Origin: an uncultured Propionibacteriaceae bacterium
Lineage (GTDB): Bacteria > Actinomycetota > Actinomycetes > Propionibacteriales > Propionibacteriaceae
Length of the DNA: 64,000 bases
Reading direction: 5' to 3'
Assembly: GCA_938046585.1 (NCBI GenBank)
Contig: CALIWR010000005.1
Location: forward strand, 124,001-188,000
This document shows, in pieces, positions 30,046 to 38,193 of the stretch. Within the stretch, counting starts at the first letter, position 1. The number at the start of each line of letters is the position of its first letter. Under the pieces are notes generated by a model that was not told the origin of the DNA, searched no databases, and saw only the letters and a list, made by a program, of their open reading frames with translations. Position numbers and translations under genes: made by a program.

Positions 30046-30100
30046 ATTCGGGTTGCTTCGGGCACGGTCGTGCCCGTCCCCAGATCGAGGAGTGAGTCCC

Positions 30101-30286
30101 GTGGCTGCCGTGTGTGACATCTGCGCCAAGCGCCCGAGCTTCGGTCACAACGTGCCCTGGTCGAAGAAGAAGACCAACCGGCAGTGGAGCCCCAACATCC
30201 AGCGCGTCCGCGCGGTGGTGTCGGGAACGCCGAAGCGGCTCAACGTCTGCACCTCCTGCCTGAAGTCCGGCAAGGTCAGCCGCTGA
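30101..30286 (+). CDS. rpmB: 50S ribosomal protein L28, zinc-binding type
   Basis: A 61-residue L28. It carries two CxxC pairs (CDIC near the N-terminus, CTSC near the C-terminus), so it is the zinc-binding (C+) form. The GTG start has GAGGAG eight bases upstream and gives the standard N-terminus. In actinobacteria, C+ and C- L28 paralogues can be exchanged under zinc control; whether a second copy exists cannot be seen here. Confidence 0.95.
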   Translation: MAAVCDICAKRPSFGHNVPWSKKKTNRQWSPNIQRVRAVVSGTPKRLNVCTSCLKSGKVSR

Positions 30287-30298
30287 GCCACCTGATCG

Positions 30299-30326
30299 AG
30301 CCCGCCTCCGCTGGGGCGGGCTTTGT
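30299..30326 (+). terminator. rpmB terminator
   Basis: Stem AGCCCGCC / GGCGGGCT with an 8-nt loop followed by TTTGTC, 12 bases after the rpmB stop. It isolates rpmB from the AAA ATPase gene. Confidence 0.75.
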
Positions 30327-30354
30327 CATGCCCGTGGCCCTCGGCGGCAGATCG

Positions 30355-30360
30355 TAGATT
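30355..30360 (+). promoter_or_regulatory. -10 element TAGATT, leaderless start of the AAA ATPase gene
   Basis: TAGATT lies 6 nt before the ATG at 30367. No ribosome binding site is present. Confidence 0.55.
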
Positions 30361-30366
30361 CAGCCC

Positions 30367-31533
30367 ATGATCCGTACGCTCGCGGTGCATGGCTACCGGT
30401 CGCTACGCGACCTCGTGCTGCCACTCGGCCCGCTGACAGTGGTGACCGGGGCCAACGGCAGCGGCAAGTCCAGCCTGTACCAGGCATTCCGGCTACTTGC
30501 CGGTACGGTCACCGGTGACCTGATCGGATCCCTGGCCGTGGCCGGCGGGCTGGACTCGGTCCTGTGGGCCGGACCAGAGACGATCTCGCCGGCAATGCGC
30601 CGCGGTGAGGTGGCGGTGACCGGCACCACCCGGCGACAACCGATCAGCTTGCAGCTGGGTTTTTCGGGAGACGACCTCGGCTACCTGATCGACATCGGCC
30701 TGCCCAGCCCGCAGCAGACGACCATGTTCTCCCGCGATCCGCAGGTGAAGCGTGAACTGATCTGGGCTGGCCCGGTACTGCGTCCCGGGTCATTGCTGCT
30801 GCAACGTCGGAACGGGGCGCTGCGGCTGCGCGGTGAAGATGACCGGTTCACCGAGCTCGGCACGGGCCTGTCGCCGCGAGATTCGGTATTGGGCCGGGGC
30901 GGTGACCTTGCGATCTGCCCCGAACTGGCCGCGGTACGGGCCAACGTGGTCTCGTGGCGGTTCCACGACCAGATCCGCACTGATCCGCAGGCGCCGGCCC
31001 GCCGGCCCCAGATCGGAACCTGGAGTCCGGTGCTCGACCACGGAGGAGACAACCTGGCGCCGGCCCTGCAGACGATCCGGGAATCCGCGTACGCGACCAC
31101 ATTGGACAGTGTCCTCGACCGGGCCTTTCCCGGATCCCGACTTCAGGTGACCGAGACCGATGGCTGGTTCGGGCTGACGCTGCTGCAACCTGGGCTACTG
31201 CGGCCGCTGGGCTCCGGTGAACTGAGTGATGGAACACTGCGTTTCCTGGCTCTGGCTGCAGCATTGCTAAGCCCGCAGCCGCCGGCGCTGCTGGTCCTCA
31301 ATGAACCAGAAACCAGTCTGCACCCCGACATGCTGCCCGCGGTCGCCGAGCTGATCAGCCAGGCTGTCTCACGAATTCAGATGGTGGTCGTTACCCATTC
31401 CACCGAACTGGCCACTCGTCTGGCCGATAGGGAAGGCACCCTGTGGCACGAGTTGGCCAAGGAATCGGGGCAGACAGTCGTGATTGATCAAGGTCTGCTG
31501 TCGCGACCGACCTGGCAGTGGGGCCGCCGTTAG
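30367..31533 (+). CDS. AAA family ATPase, RecF/OLD-like, no TOPRIM domain
   Basis: A 388-residue SMC-like ATPase. Walker A is TGANGSGKSS (about residues 27-36), a signature-like region is GSGELSDGTLRFLALAAAL, Walker B is LLVLNEPETSLHPD and the switch His is in VVTHSTEL. The architecture matches the COG4637/AAA_21 solo ATPases. No TOPRIM nuclease domain or partner nuclease gene is adjacent, so its role is unknown. It sits alone between rpmB and argA with its own leaderless-type promoter. Confidence 0.85.
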   Translation: MIRTLAVHGYRSLRDLVLPLGPLTVVTGANGSGKSSLYQAFRLLAGTVTGDLIGSLAVAGGLDSVLWAGPETISPAMRRGEVAVTGTTRRQPISLQLGFSGDDLGYLIDIGLPSPQQTTMFSRDPQVKRELIWAGPVLRPGSLLLQRRNGALRLRGEDDRFTELGTGLSPRDSVLGRGGDLAICPELAAVRANVVSWRFHDQIRTDPQAPARRPQIGTWSPVLDHGGDNLAPALQTIRESAYATTLDSVLDRAFPGSRLQVTETDGWFGLTLLQPGLLRPLGSGELSDGTLRFLALAAALLSPQPPALLVLNEPETSLHPDMLPAVAELISQAVSRIQMVVVTHSTELATRLADREGTLWHELAKESGQTVVIDQGLLSRPTWQWGRR

Positions 31534-31548
31534 CGCCGGCACCCGGCA

Positions 31549-31554
31549 TAGACT
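31549..31554 (+). promoter_or_regulatory. -10 element TAGACT, leaderless or near-leaderless start of argA
   Basis: TAGACT lies 8 nt before the GTG at 31563. No Shine-Dalgarno sequence is present. Confidence 0.5.
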
Positions 31555-31562
31555 CGGCGAGC

Positions 31563-32924
31563 GTGAGACCCGAGGATTTTGTTGCTGCCTTGCGGGGCGC
31601 GGCGCCGTACCTGCATGCCCACCACGGCAGCACCTTCGTGGTCGCCTTCCCCGGACGGACTTGCGCTAGCCCACAGTTCGCCGCCCTGCTTACCGACATC
31701 GCACTGTTGTCCAGCCTCGGTGTCCGGCTGGTCCTGGTGCACGGAGCCCGGCCCCAGATCGATGCCCAACTGGAGCTGCGCGGGATCGAGCCGCGATACC
31801 ACCACGACCTGCGGATCACTGATGCCGCGACCATGGTGGGGGTGAAGGCCGCCGTGGGTGCCCTGCGCCTCGACATCGAAGCGGCGTTGGCGGCTGCTCT
31901 GGCCCGGGCTGCGATCGGGGGTGGGCAGGTACCGGTGACCGGGGGCACCTGGGTCACCGCCCGCCCGGAAGGGATCCGCGACGGGGTTGACCTGGCGCTC
32001 ACCGGACGAGTTCGGCGGATCGACATTGATTCGATCCGCGAGGCCATCAGCGAGGACCGGGTGGTGTTGCTGTCGCCGCTCGGCTACAGCCCTACCGGGG
32101 AGGTGTTCAATCTACGGACCGCGGAGGTGGCTGAGGCGGTGGCGGTCGGCTTGAAGGCCGACAAGCTGATCTTCGTGCTGGGGTCGGACCCGCAGACGTG
32201 GCCGACCGTACGCCCCGGCGGCGATGGGAACCATTTCCTGGTGGGCGATGCCGAACGGTCGTTGAATCGTCCCGAGCTGGTGGGACAGCTGCCGGCCGAG
32301 GAGCGTGGCTGTGTTCGGTCGGCGCTCCGGGCAGCCCGCCACGGGGTGGCCCGGGTACACCTCGTCGGTGCCCATGACGGGGCCCTGCTGCGGGAGCTAT
32401 ACACCCGAGACGGCGGCGGCCTGATGTTCTATGCCGCGGAAGATTACGAGGCGCTGCGGGCGGCTCGGGCCGAGGACATCCCAGGAATCCTGGCCCTGCT
32501 GGCACCCCTGGAGGCTGAGGGGATCTTGGTGCCCCGCAGCCATGAGCAGCTCGAGCGGGACATCGACCAGTTCGCGGTGATGGTCCGAGACGGGCTAGTA
32601 ATCGCGACCCATGCGGTGCACGACTACCCTGAGGAGGGGCTGGCGGAGCTGGCCTGTGTCGCGGTGCATCCGCAGTATCGGGGCAGTCAACGGGCTGCGA
32701 CCTTGCTGATCCGGGCCGAACGTCAGGCCCGCCGCCGGGGGATCGACCGACTCTTTGTGCTCACTACTCAGACCCCGCACTGGTTCTTGGAGCATGGTTT
32801 CACCCAGGCCTCAGTTGAGGACCTGCCACCGGCACGACGTGAGACGTACAACGCCGCTCGCCGATCGGTGGTGATGATGAAATCCCTGAAGAAGGCCAGA
32901 CGACCAGATGTAAAGCATCCTTGA
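31563..32924 (+). CDS. argA: Amino-acid N-acetyltransferase, full-length two-domain type
   Basis: A 453-residue protein with an amino-acid-kinase-like N-terminal domain (about 1-280, including LVLVHGARPQIDAQL) and a C-terminal GNAT domain (about 300-440, including CVAVHPQYRGSQRAATLL and WFLEHGFTQA). This is the E. coli-type N-acetylglutamate synthase that opens arginine synthesis; the kinase-like part normally binds arginine for feedback inhibition. Mycobacteria instead use a short GNAT-only ArgA. Start 31563 follows the -10 element. The 3' end overlaps the promoter region of the CPBP gene. Confidence 0.92.
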   Translation: MRPEDFVAALRGAAPYLHAHHGSTFVVAFPGRTCASPQFAALLTDIALLSSLGVRLVLVHGARPQIDAQLELRGIEPRYHHDLRITDAATMVGVKAAVGALRLDIEAALAAALARAAIGGGQVPVTGGTWVTARPEGIRDGVDLALTGRVRRIDIDSIREAISEDRVVLLSPLGYSPTGEVFNLRTAEVAEAVAVGLKADKLIFVLGSDPQTWPTVRPGGDGNHFLVGDAERSLNRPELVGQLPAEERGCVRSALRAARHGVARVHLVGAHDGALLRELYTRDGGGLMFYAAEDYEALRAARAEDIPGILALLAPLEAEGILVPRSHEQLERDIDQFAVMVRDGLVIATHAVHDYPEEGLAELACVAVHPQYRGSQRAATLLIRAERQARRRGIDRLFVLTTQTPHWFLEHGFTQASVEDLPPARRETYNAARRSVVMMKSLKKARRPDVKHP

Positions 32925-32949
32925 CATTATGTAAACGAAACTTTATTTT
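32908..32949 (+). promoter_or_regulatory. AT-rich promoter with ATGTAAA direct repeats for the CPBP operon
   Basis: TTGACA (32921-32926), a 17-base spacer and TATTTT (32944-32949): a near-consensus sigma-A promoter with the start codon 7 nt after the -10. Two ATGTAAA copies (32908 and 32929) lie 21 bases apart around the -35. The small XRE repressor encoded at the end of this operon is the natural candidate to bind them (inference). Confidence 0.65.
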
Positions 32950-32956
32950 TGGGGGT

Positions 32957-33748
32957 ATGAGCGATCCCATTGCCCCCGTACCTGCCGTCCGTGCTGCGCG
33001 ACGGCCGTTCCCGCCATTGCCCGACCCCACCCGGGTCCCACCACTCGCCGTCCTGGTAGGGCTGTTAGTACTTCGGCTGGGGCTGCTCCTGGTGGCTGTG
33101 GGCGGGTCCTTTGCGGTTCTGAACGCCGCCGGCAGCGTCGCTCCCCGCGATACGGCCGTGCTCTGGTCCAATGTGTGGATCGTGCCGGTCGACCTGATCA
33201 CGTTGGCGGTGGTCGCCTGGCTGCTGCGTCGCGAGGGGACCTCATGGAAGGCCCTGCTGGGCAGATTCACCGGTCGTGACCTGGCCTGGTCGGTCCCGGC
33301 CTCTCTGTTGTTCGTGGTGGCCTTCTTCGGTGCGACCTTCGTCGGCAACCTGGTCGCCTACGGTGGTCCACCGCCGACCTCGCCCTCGAACATGGGACCG
33401 GTTCCTCTCTGGTTGGGGATCTGGGCGATTCTGCTGATGCCGGTGACGATCGCCCTCGCTGAGGAGGTGCTGTATCGGGGCTATCTGCTGGCGCGGGTGC
33501 AGTCCAGGCTCGGGCAGGCGATGGGTTTCATCCTCGTCGCCGCCGGTTTCGGTCTCCAACATCTGGTCTTCGCTGTGGGTGACGGGCGCGCCATGCTGTC
33601 TCGGGTGCTGGCCCTATTCCTAGTCGGACTCGCTGTCCAGGCGATGTATGTCTGGTTCCGGCGGCTATGGCCGCTGGTGATCGGGCACTGGCTGCTCGAT
33701 GCGGTGTTCTTAGGGCTTCCGCTGCTGGGCTTGGCTCTGGCACGGTAA
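32957..33748 (+). CDS. CPBP family intramembrane metalloprotease
   Basis: A 263-residue polytopic membrane protein with about seven hydrophobic segments. CPBP motifs are visible: EEVLYRGYLL (EExxxR), FGLQH (FxxxH) and GHWLLD (HxxxD). CPBP/Abi proteases act in protein processing and in some cases bacteriocin self-immunity. It starts at ATG 32957 directly downstream of a strong AT-rich promoter. First gene of a three-gene operon with a small membrane protein and an XRE regulator. Confidence 0.88.
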   Translation: MSDPIAPVPAVRAARRPFPPLPDPTRVPPLAVLVGLLVLRLGLLLVAVGGSFAVLNAAGSVAPRDTAVLWSNVWIVPVDLITLAVVAWLLRREGTSWKALLGRFTGRDLAWSVPASLLFVVAFFGATFVGNLVAYGGPPPTSPSNMGPVPLWLGIWAILLMPVTIALAEEVLYRGYLLARVQSRLGQAMGFILVAAGFGLQHLVFAVGDGRAMLSRVLALFLVGLAVQAMYVWFRRLWPLVIGHWLLDAVFLGLPLLGLALAR

Positions 33749-33753
33749 GGGCC

Positions 33754-34134
33754 ATGACGAAAGCCGGTTGGACGTACCTGAGACGGCTCGCTGTGGTGAT
33801 GATCATCTACGGCGTGCTCCTGAGCGTCGCGATCATCGTGGTGAACCGGATAGATCCGGGTCCGTTGCGGTACGCCGCGATGCTGCTGGTATTACCCCCG
33901 CAGGTCGGGGTGGTCTGGGCCGTGGTCCGTCTGCTGCGCGAAGCCGATGAGTTCCAGAGTCGAAGCCTGGTGGAGTCCCTGGCGATCGGCTTCGCTGGTG
34001 GGAGCCTGACCTGCTTCTCGTACGGGTTGCTGCAGGTGGTGGGGGCTCCACACCTGAACTGGATGTTCGTATGGGTGGGGTACGCGCTGTGGTGGGCGAT
34101 CGGAACGGCGATCGTGAGGTGGCACTACTCATGA
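33754..34134 (+). CDS. Small four-helix membrane protein paired with an XRE regulator
   Basis: A 126-residue protein with four predicted membrane helices and a cytoplasmic READEFQSRSLVE motif after helix 2. Proteins of this shape with a (R/L)E-x-DE-x-Q-R motif are often encoded directly before a short HTH_XRE gene, as here. Five bases separate it from the CPBP gene. Function unknown; a membrane sensor controlling the regulator is plausible. Confidence 0.78.
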   Translation: MTKAGWTYLRRLAVVMIIYGVLLSVAIIVVNRIDPGPLRYAAMLLVLPPQVGVVWAVVRLLREADEFQSRSLVESLAIGFAGGSLTCFSYGLLQVVGAPHLNWMFVWVGYALWWAIGTAIVRWHYS

Positions 34135-34165
34135 GCCGAGAGTCCGCGGCGCGGAGATGTTCTCC

Positions 34166-34357
34166 ATGAGGAACCGGTTACGCGAACTGCGGGCGCGTGA
34201 CAACCTGACCCAGGCGCAGCTGGCTGCCGCATTGGACGTCTCGCGGCAGACCATCCATGCGGTGGAGTCGGGAAAATACGACCCGAGCCTGCCGTTGGCG
34301 TTCAAAATCTCAGCCCTGTTCCAGTTGCCCCTGGAACAGATCTTCTCGCCGGATTAG
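34166..34357 (+). CDS. Short XRE-family HTH transcriptional regulator
   Basis: A 63-residue protein that is almost only a helix-turn-helix: LTQAQLAAALDVSRQTIHAVESGKYDPSLPLAFKISALF. It belongs to the short YozG-like group with the conserved KYDPSLPLAFKI. GGAG nine bases before ATG 34166 supports that start; ATG 34157 lies directly against the GGAG and is unlikely. Likely autoregulates the operon through the promoter at 32908-32949. Confidence 0.88.
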   Translation: MRNRLRELRARDNLTQAQLAAALDVSRQTIHAVESGKYDPSLPLAFKISALFQLPLEQIFSPD

Positions 34358-34380
34358 CCGGACCTGTCAGAGCCGGTCTC

Positions 34381-34386
34381 TAGGAT
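34381..34386 (+). promoter_or_regulatory. -10 element TAGGAT, leaderless start of recG
   Basis: TAGGAT lies 7 nt before the GTG at 34394. No ribosome binding site is present. Confidence 0.55.
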
Positions 34387-34393
34387 CGAGCAG

Positions 34394-36592
34394 GTGACCG
34401 TCTGGCAGACCCCGATGTTCCGCGAGTTAGCCGCTGCGCTGACCGGCCTGCTCGGAGACCGGACCGCGAAGGCGCTGCGCCCACTCGGTTTGGAAACAGT
34501 CCACGACCTGCTGCGGCACCTGCCATTACACCTGATGTCCGGCACTGATCTCACCGACATCGGCCAGTTGATCGCCGATTATCGCCGCGGTGTGGTCCCC
34601 GATCAGATCGCGGTGGTGGCCAAGGTGCTGAATGTGGCGGTCAGAACCAGTAACGGGCGGCAGCGAGTCGAGGTAGTCCTGGGGGACCGGCGCGATCAGC
34701 TGCGGGTGGCCTTCTTCGGAAAACCGCAGCTGGTGCGCTACTGGTCCGACCTGTTGAGCAGCTCCGACCGCGGACTGTTCGCCGGCAAACTGGGCTGGTT
34801 CCGCGATCAGCCTCAACTCGCGCACCCCGCCTTCGTGATGCTCATGCCCGATGGCAGACTGGTCGGCACCCTGGACAACATGGCCATGGCCAAGCAGGTT
34901 CGCAAGGCTTCTTTCCTGGGGATCTATCCCCAGACCTCCCAGGTACGGACCTGGACTATCGCCGAATGCCTGGAACTGGCCCTCGAACGGATCGCGGGCC
35001 TGCCCGATGCCCTGCCCGTCTGGGTTCGGGAGGAGGCCGACCTGCTGGACTTCGAGACCGCCTGCCGGGCGGTGCACCAGCCTGAATCCCGAGATCAGCA
35101 CGCAGCGGGAGTCCGACGTCTGATCTTCGATGAAGCTTTCGGGACGCAGGTCGCGATGGCCTATCGGCGCGCCGACGCCTCCCGAAGCCCCGCCATACCG
35201 CGGCCCCGGCGAGCCGGTGGGCTGCTCGACGCTTTTGACGCCCGATTGCCGTTCCAGCTCACCGACCAGCAACGTGAGATCGGAGACCTCCTGTTCGCCG
35301 AGCTGGGCTGTGACCGCCCCATGCAGCGACTACTGCAGGGTGAGGTCGGCTCCGGCAAGACCGTGGTGGCGTTGCGGGCGATGCTGGCGGTCGTCGACGC
35401 CGGTGGCCAGGCCGTCTTATTGGCGCCAACCGAGGTGCTGGCTCAGCAGCACTACCTCTCCACCATGAACCTGTTGGGTGACCTGGGGCTGGGACGCCAG
35501 CTTGGCGGCGCCGACGAGGCCACCCAGGTGGTGCTGCTGACCGGTTCGGTCTCGGCCGCGGCAAAACGTGAGGCGCGGTCCCGGATCGCCTCCGGCGAGG
35601 CGGGGATCATCATCGGCACCCACGCCGTACTGGACCAACGGGTCCAGCTGGCCGATTTGGGCCTGGTGGTGGTCGACGAGCAGCACCGCTTCGGGGTGGA
35701 ACAGCGTCATGCCCTGGGCAGCAGAGGTGATCAGCACCCGCACGTCCTCGTGATGACCGCCACCCCGATTCCCCGCTCAGTGGCGATGACCGTCTTCGGT
35801 GATCTTGAGGTGTCGACCCTGACCCAGCTCCCACAGGGGCGGGCCGAGGTCAGCACCACCCTGGTCGATCAGCGTCGCCAGCCGACCTGGGTGGATCGGG
35901 CCTGGCAGCGGATCTGCGAGGAGGTGGCCCAGGGGCGGCAGGCTTTCGTGATCTGCCCCCGCATCAGCGCCGGCGAGTCTGGTGAGGGGATCGGGGTCGA
36001 GGAGCTGACCGAGCGGCTACGGCAGGGCCCGCTGGCGCAGCTGCGGGTGGAGATGCTTCACGGCCGGATGCCGGCCGAGCAGAAACGGGCCACCATGCAG
36101 GCCTTCGCCGCTGGCCAGACCGATGTTCTGGTGGCGACGACCGTGGTCGAGGTGGGGGTAGATGTCCCGAACGCCTCCATGATGGTGATCTGTGATGCTG
36201 AGTACTTCGGGATCTCGTCGCTGCACCAGTTGCGGGGTCGGATTGGCCGAGGACGATGGCCGGGGCTGTGTCTGCTGCTGACCTCGGCTGAGCCGGGCAC
36301 GACCGCCCGAGAACGGCTACAGGCGGTCGCCCAGATCCACGATGGCTTTGCGCTCTGCGAGGTTGATCTGGCGCAGCGCCGCGAGGGAGATGTGCTGGGA
36401 CAGAGCCAGTCGGGGGGACGGTCCAGCCTGCGTCTGTTGCGGGTGCTGGAACACGCCGACGACATCACGATCGCACGAACCCTCGCCGACCGCGTGGTCC
36501 AAGCCGACCCCGAACTGCTCGATCCAGCGATCGCGGACTATGTGGCGCTGATCGAGCAGGTGGCGACGGGTGACTGGGAACGGGCCACCTAA
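34394..36592 (+). CDS. recG: ATP-dependent DNA helicase RecG
   Basis: A 732-residue branch-migrating helicase for stalled forks and Holliday junctions. The N-terminal wedge/OB domain covers about 1-250. Helicase motifs are GEVGSGKT (about 316), DEQHRFGVEQR (about 428), MTATPIPRS, ATTVVEVGVDVPNA and QLRGRIGRG. The N-terminus aligns with the leaderless-type start at 34394. Ten bases separate its stop from the convergent PPOX gene. Confidence 0.96.
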   Translation: MTVWQTPMFRELAAALTGLLGDRTAKALRPLGLETVHDLLRHLPLHLMSGTDLTDIGQLIADYRRGVVPDQIAVVAKVLNVAVRTSNGRQRVEVVLGDRRDQLRVAFFGKPQLVRYWSDLLSSSDRGLFAGKLGWFRDQPQLAHPAFVMLMPDGRLVGTLDNMAMAKQVRKASFLGIYPQTSQVRTWTIAECLELALERIAGLPDALPVWVREEADLLDFETACRAVHQPESRDQHAAGVRRLIFDEAFGTQVAMAYRRADASRSPAIPRPRRAGGLLDAFDARLPFQLTDQQREIGDLLFAELGCDRPMQRLLQGEVGSGKTVVALRAMLAVVDAGGQAVLLAPTEVLAQQHYLSTMNLLGDLGLGRQLGGADEATQVVLLTGSVSAAAKREARSRIASGEAGIIIGTHAVLDQRVQLADLGLVVVDEQHRFGVEQRHALGSRGDQHPHVLVMTATPIPRSVAMTVFGDLEVSTLTQLPQGRAEVSTTLVDQRRQPTWVDRAWQRICEEVAQGRQAFVICPRISAGESGEGIGVEELTERLRQGPLAQLRVEMLHGRMPAEQKRATMQAFAAGQTDVLVATTVVEVGVDVPNASMMVICDAEYFGISSLHQLRGRIGRGRWPGLCLLLTSAEPGTTARERLQAVAQIHDGFALCEVDLAQRREGDVLGQSQSGGRSSLRLLRVLEHADDITIARTLADRVVQADPELLDPAIADYVALIEQVATGDWERAT

Positions 36593-36602
36593 GGCGTACG
36601 GA

Positions 36603-37052
36603 CTAGACCCGGCGATTGTGGCCGTACCGGTAACGTGCAACCGGGTCGGGACCGAAGACGAAGGACCGACCCGAAATCGAGTCGACCACGATCCGAACAA
36701 AATTGGACTTCACCGTCGGAGTCCAGGGACGCAGTGGCAACGCCTCGGCCCGGAGCAGTCCCTGGGCATCCTGGATCACCTCGGCGGCGCCTCGGGCCAC
36801 CACGCTCCAACCGCCGTTGTCGTCCCAACCGTCGACCTCGAAGGCCACTTGCTCGTTGAGAACCACCTCGACCAGCTTGGAGCCCTCCGCAGTCCGGAAG
36901 ACGATCGATTCCCCATCGACGGCAAAGTTCACCGGGAAGATCTCGGGCATCCGGTCCAGGGCGGTGGCCAACCGGCCCACCTGCTGCCCCGCGAGGAGAT
37001 CCCATGCGCGTGCCTCGCTCAGGACAGTGATCGGGTTCTCGGTATCAGCCAT
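36603..37052 (-). CDS. PPOX-class flavin/F420-type split-barrel protein
   Basis: A 149-residue pyridoxamine 5'-phosphate oxidase-like split barrel. Blocks RLATALDRMPEIFPVNFAV, IVFRTAEGSKL, VAFEVDGWD and GWSVVARGAAEV are typical of small actinobacterial PPOX proteins that bind FMN, F420 or heme. Which cofactor is used cannot be determined here. GGGAG nine bases upstream supports the ATG at 37052. Divergent from rsmD. Confidence 0.83.
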   Translation of the reverse strand: MADTENPITVLSEARAWDLLAGQQVGRLATALDRMPEIFPVNFAVDGESIVFRTAEGSKLVEVVLNEQVAFEVDGWDDNGGWSVVARGAAEVIQDAQGLLRAEALPLRPWTPTVKSNFVRIVVDSISGRSFVFGPDPVARYRYGHNRRV

Positions 37053-37099
37053 GGCTCTATTCTCCCATGGTCGGGTCTGATCGAGGCCGGGCGAGTCGA

Positions 37100-37105
37100 T
37101 ACCGT
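37100..37105 (+). promoter_or_regulatory. -10 element TACCGT before rsmD
   Basis: TACCGT lies 6 nt before the ATG at 37112, in the leaderless arrangement. A GGAG is also present in the gap but too close to serve as a ribosome binding site. Confidence 0.45.
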
Positions 37106-37111
37106 GGAGCG

Positions 37112-37717
37112 ATGACCCGGGTGATCAGCGGCAGGTTCCGCGGCCAGGTACTGGTGACACCGGCAGGAGACCAGACCCGTCCTACCTCAGACCGGGTCCG
37201 CGAATCATTCTTCTCCTCGCTCGGGTCCTGGTTGGGTACTGCCGATCAGCCTGCGGCTCAGGCCCTTGCCGGCGTGGGCTTTCTCGACCTGTACGCGGGC
37301 AGCGGGGCCTGCGGGATTGAGGCGGCCAGCCGTGGCGCGCGCCAGGTCCACCTGGTGGAACAGAATCCCCGAGTGATGGCGGTGGCCCGACAGAACGCCA
37401 CCAGGCTCGGGCTGCGGCTGAAACTGACCCGGGGCGCCGTGGCGGCGGTGCTGGCCCGGCCGGCGCCGGAACCGTACGACGTGGTCTGGTTGGATCCTCC
37501 GTACCGGCTGGCAGATTCCGAACTGGCCGGGGTGCTGCAGCGGGTGGTCCACAACGGCTGGCTGGCCAGAGCGGGTTTGCTGGTCGTTGAGCGCTCCAGC
37601 CGTAGTCCCGATCCGCAACCACCCCCCGGGCTGACCGAGCAGTGGTCGCGTCGCTACGGTGAGACCACCATCCACTACGCCACCCGAGCGCCGTCACAGG
37701 AGGACAGCGAGTCGTGA
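37112..37717 (+). CDS. rsmD: 16S rRNA (guanine(966)-N2)-methyltransferase
   Basis: A 201-residue SAM-dependent methyltransferase. TRVISGRFRGQVLVTP and RPTSDRVRESFFSSL are the RsmD N-terminal blocks. The SAM motif is FLDLYAGSGACGIEAASRGA and the catalytic motif is DPPY (VWLDPPYRL). It methylates G966 in helix 31. The start 37112 is supported by family alignment. GTGA overlap with coaD. Confidence 0.94.
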   Translation: MTRVISGRFRGQVLVTPAGDQTRPTSDRVRESFFSSLGSWLGTADQPAAQALAGVGFLDLYAGSGACGIEAASRGARQVHLVEQNPRVMAVARQNATRLGLRLKLTRGAVAAVLARPAPEPYDVVWLDPPYRLADSELAGVLQRVVHNGWLARAGLLVVERSSRSPDPQPPPGLTEQWSRRYGETTIHYATRAPSQEDSES

Positions 37718-38193
37718 AGGCCGTCGTGCCAGGCTCCTTCGACCCGATCACCAACGGGCATCTGGATGTCATCGTCCGGGCTCGCCGGATCTTCGATGAG
37801 GTGATTGTCGCCGTCGGGATTAACGCGGGCAAGACCCATCTGTTCGACCTTCGACAGCGGCTGGACCTGGTCCGGGCCGCCACCGCCGGCTGGGACGGGG
37901 TGCGTGCTGAACCCCTGGACGGGCTCCTAGTGGATTTCTGCACCCGGCACGGCGCCCACGCCGTCGTGAAGGGAGCCCGGACCGCCCGCGATTTCGACGT
38001 CGAGCTCCAAATGGCTCGGATGAACCACGCTCTTAGCGGAGTGGAGACCGTTGTGCTTCCGGCCTCGGCACAGTGGGGTCACGTATCGTCGACGTTCGTG
38101 CGCCAGATCGCCACTCTCGGGGGGGACGTCACTGACTTCGTCCCGCCGCTGGTGGCTGCCCAGCTCCGTCAGAGAAAGGACGGCAATGGTTGA
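37714..38193 (+). CDS. coaD: Phosphopantetheine adenylyltransferase
   Basis: A 159-residue nucleotidyltransferase for coenzyme A synthesis. The signature PGSFDPITNGHLDVI holds the (T/H)xGH motif, and SSTFVRQIATLGGDV is the C-terminal block. GTG start overlaps the rsmD stop. The rsmD-coaD pair is conserved across actinobacteria. Confidence 0.96.
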   Translation: MKAVVPGSFDPITNGHLDVIVRARRIFDEVIVAVGINAGKTHLFDLRQRLDLVRAATAGWDGVRAEPLDGLLVDFCTRHGAHAVVKGARTARDFDVELQMARMNHALSGVETVVLPASAQWGHVSSTFVRQIATLGGDVTDFVPPLVAAQLRQRKDGNG

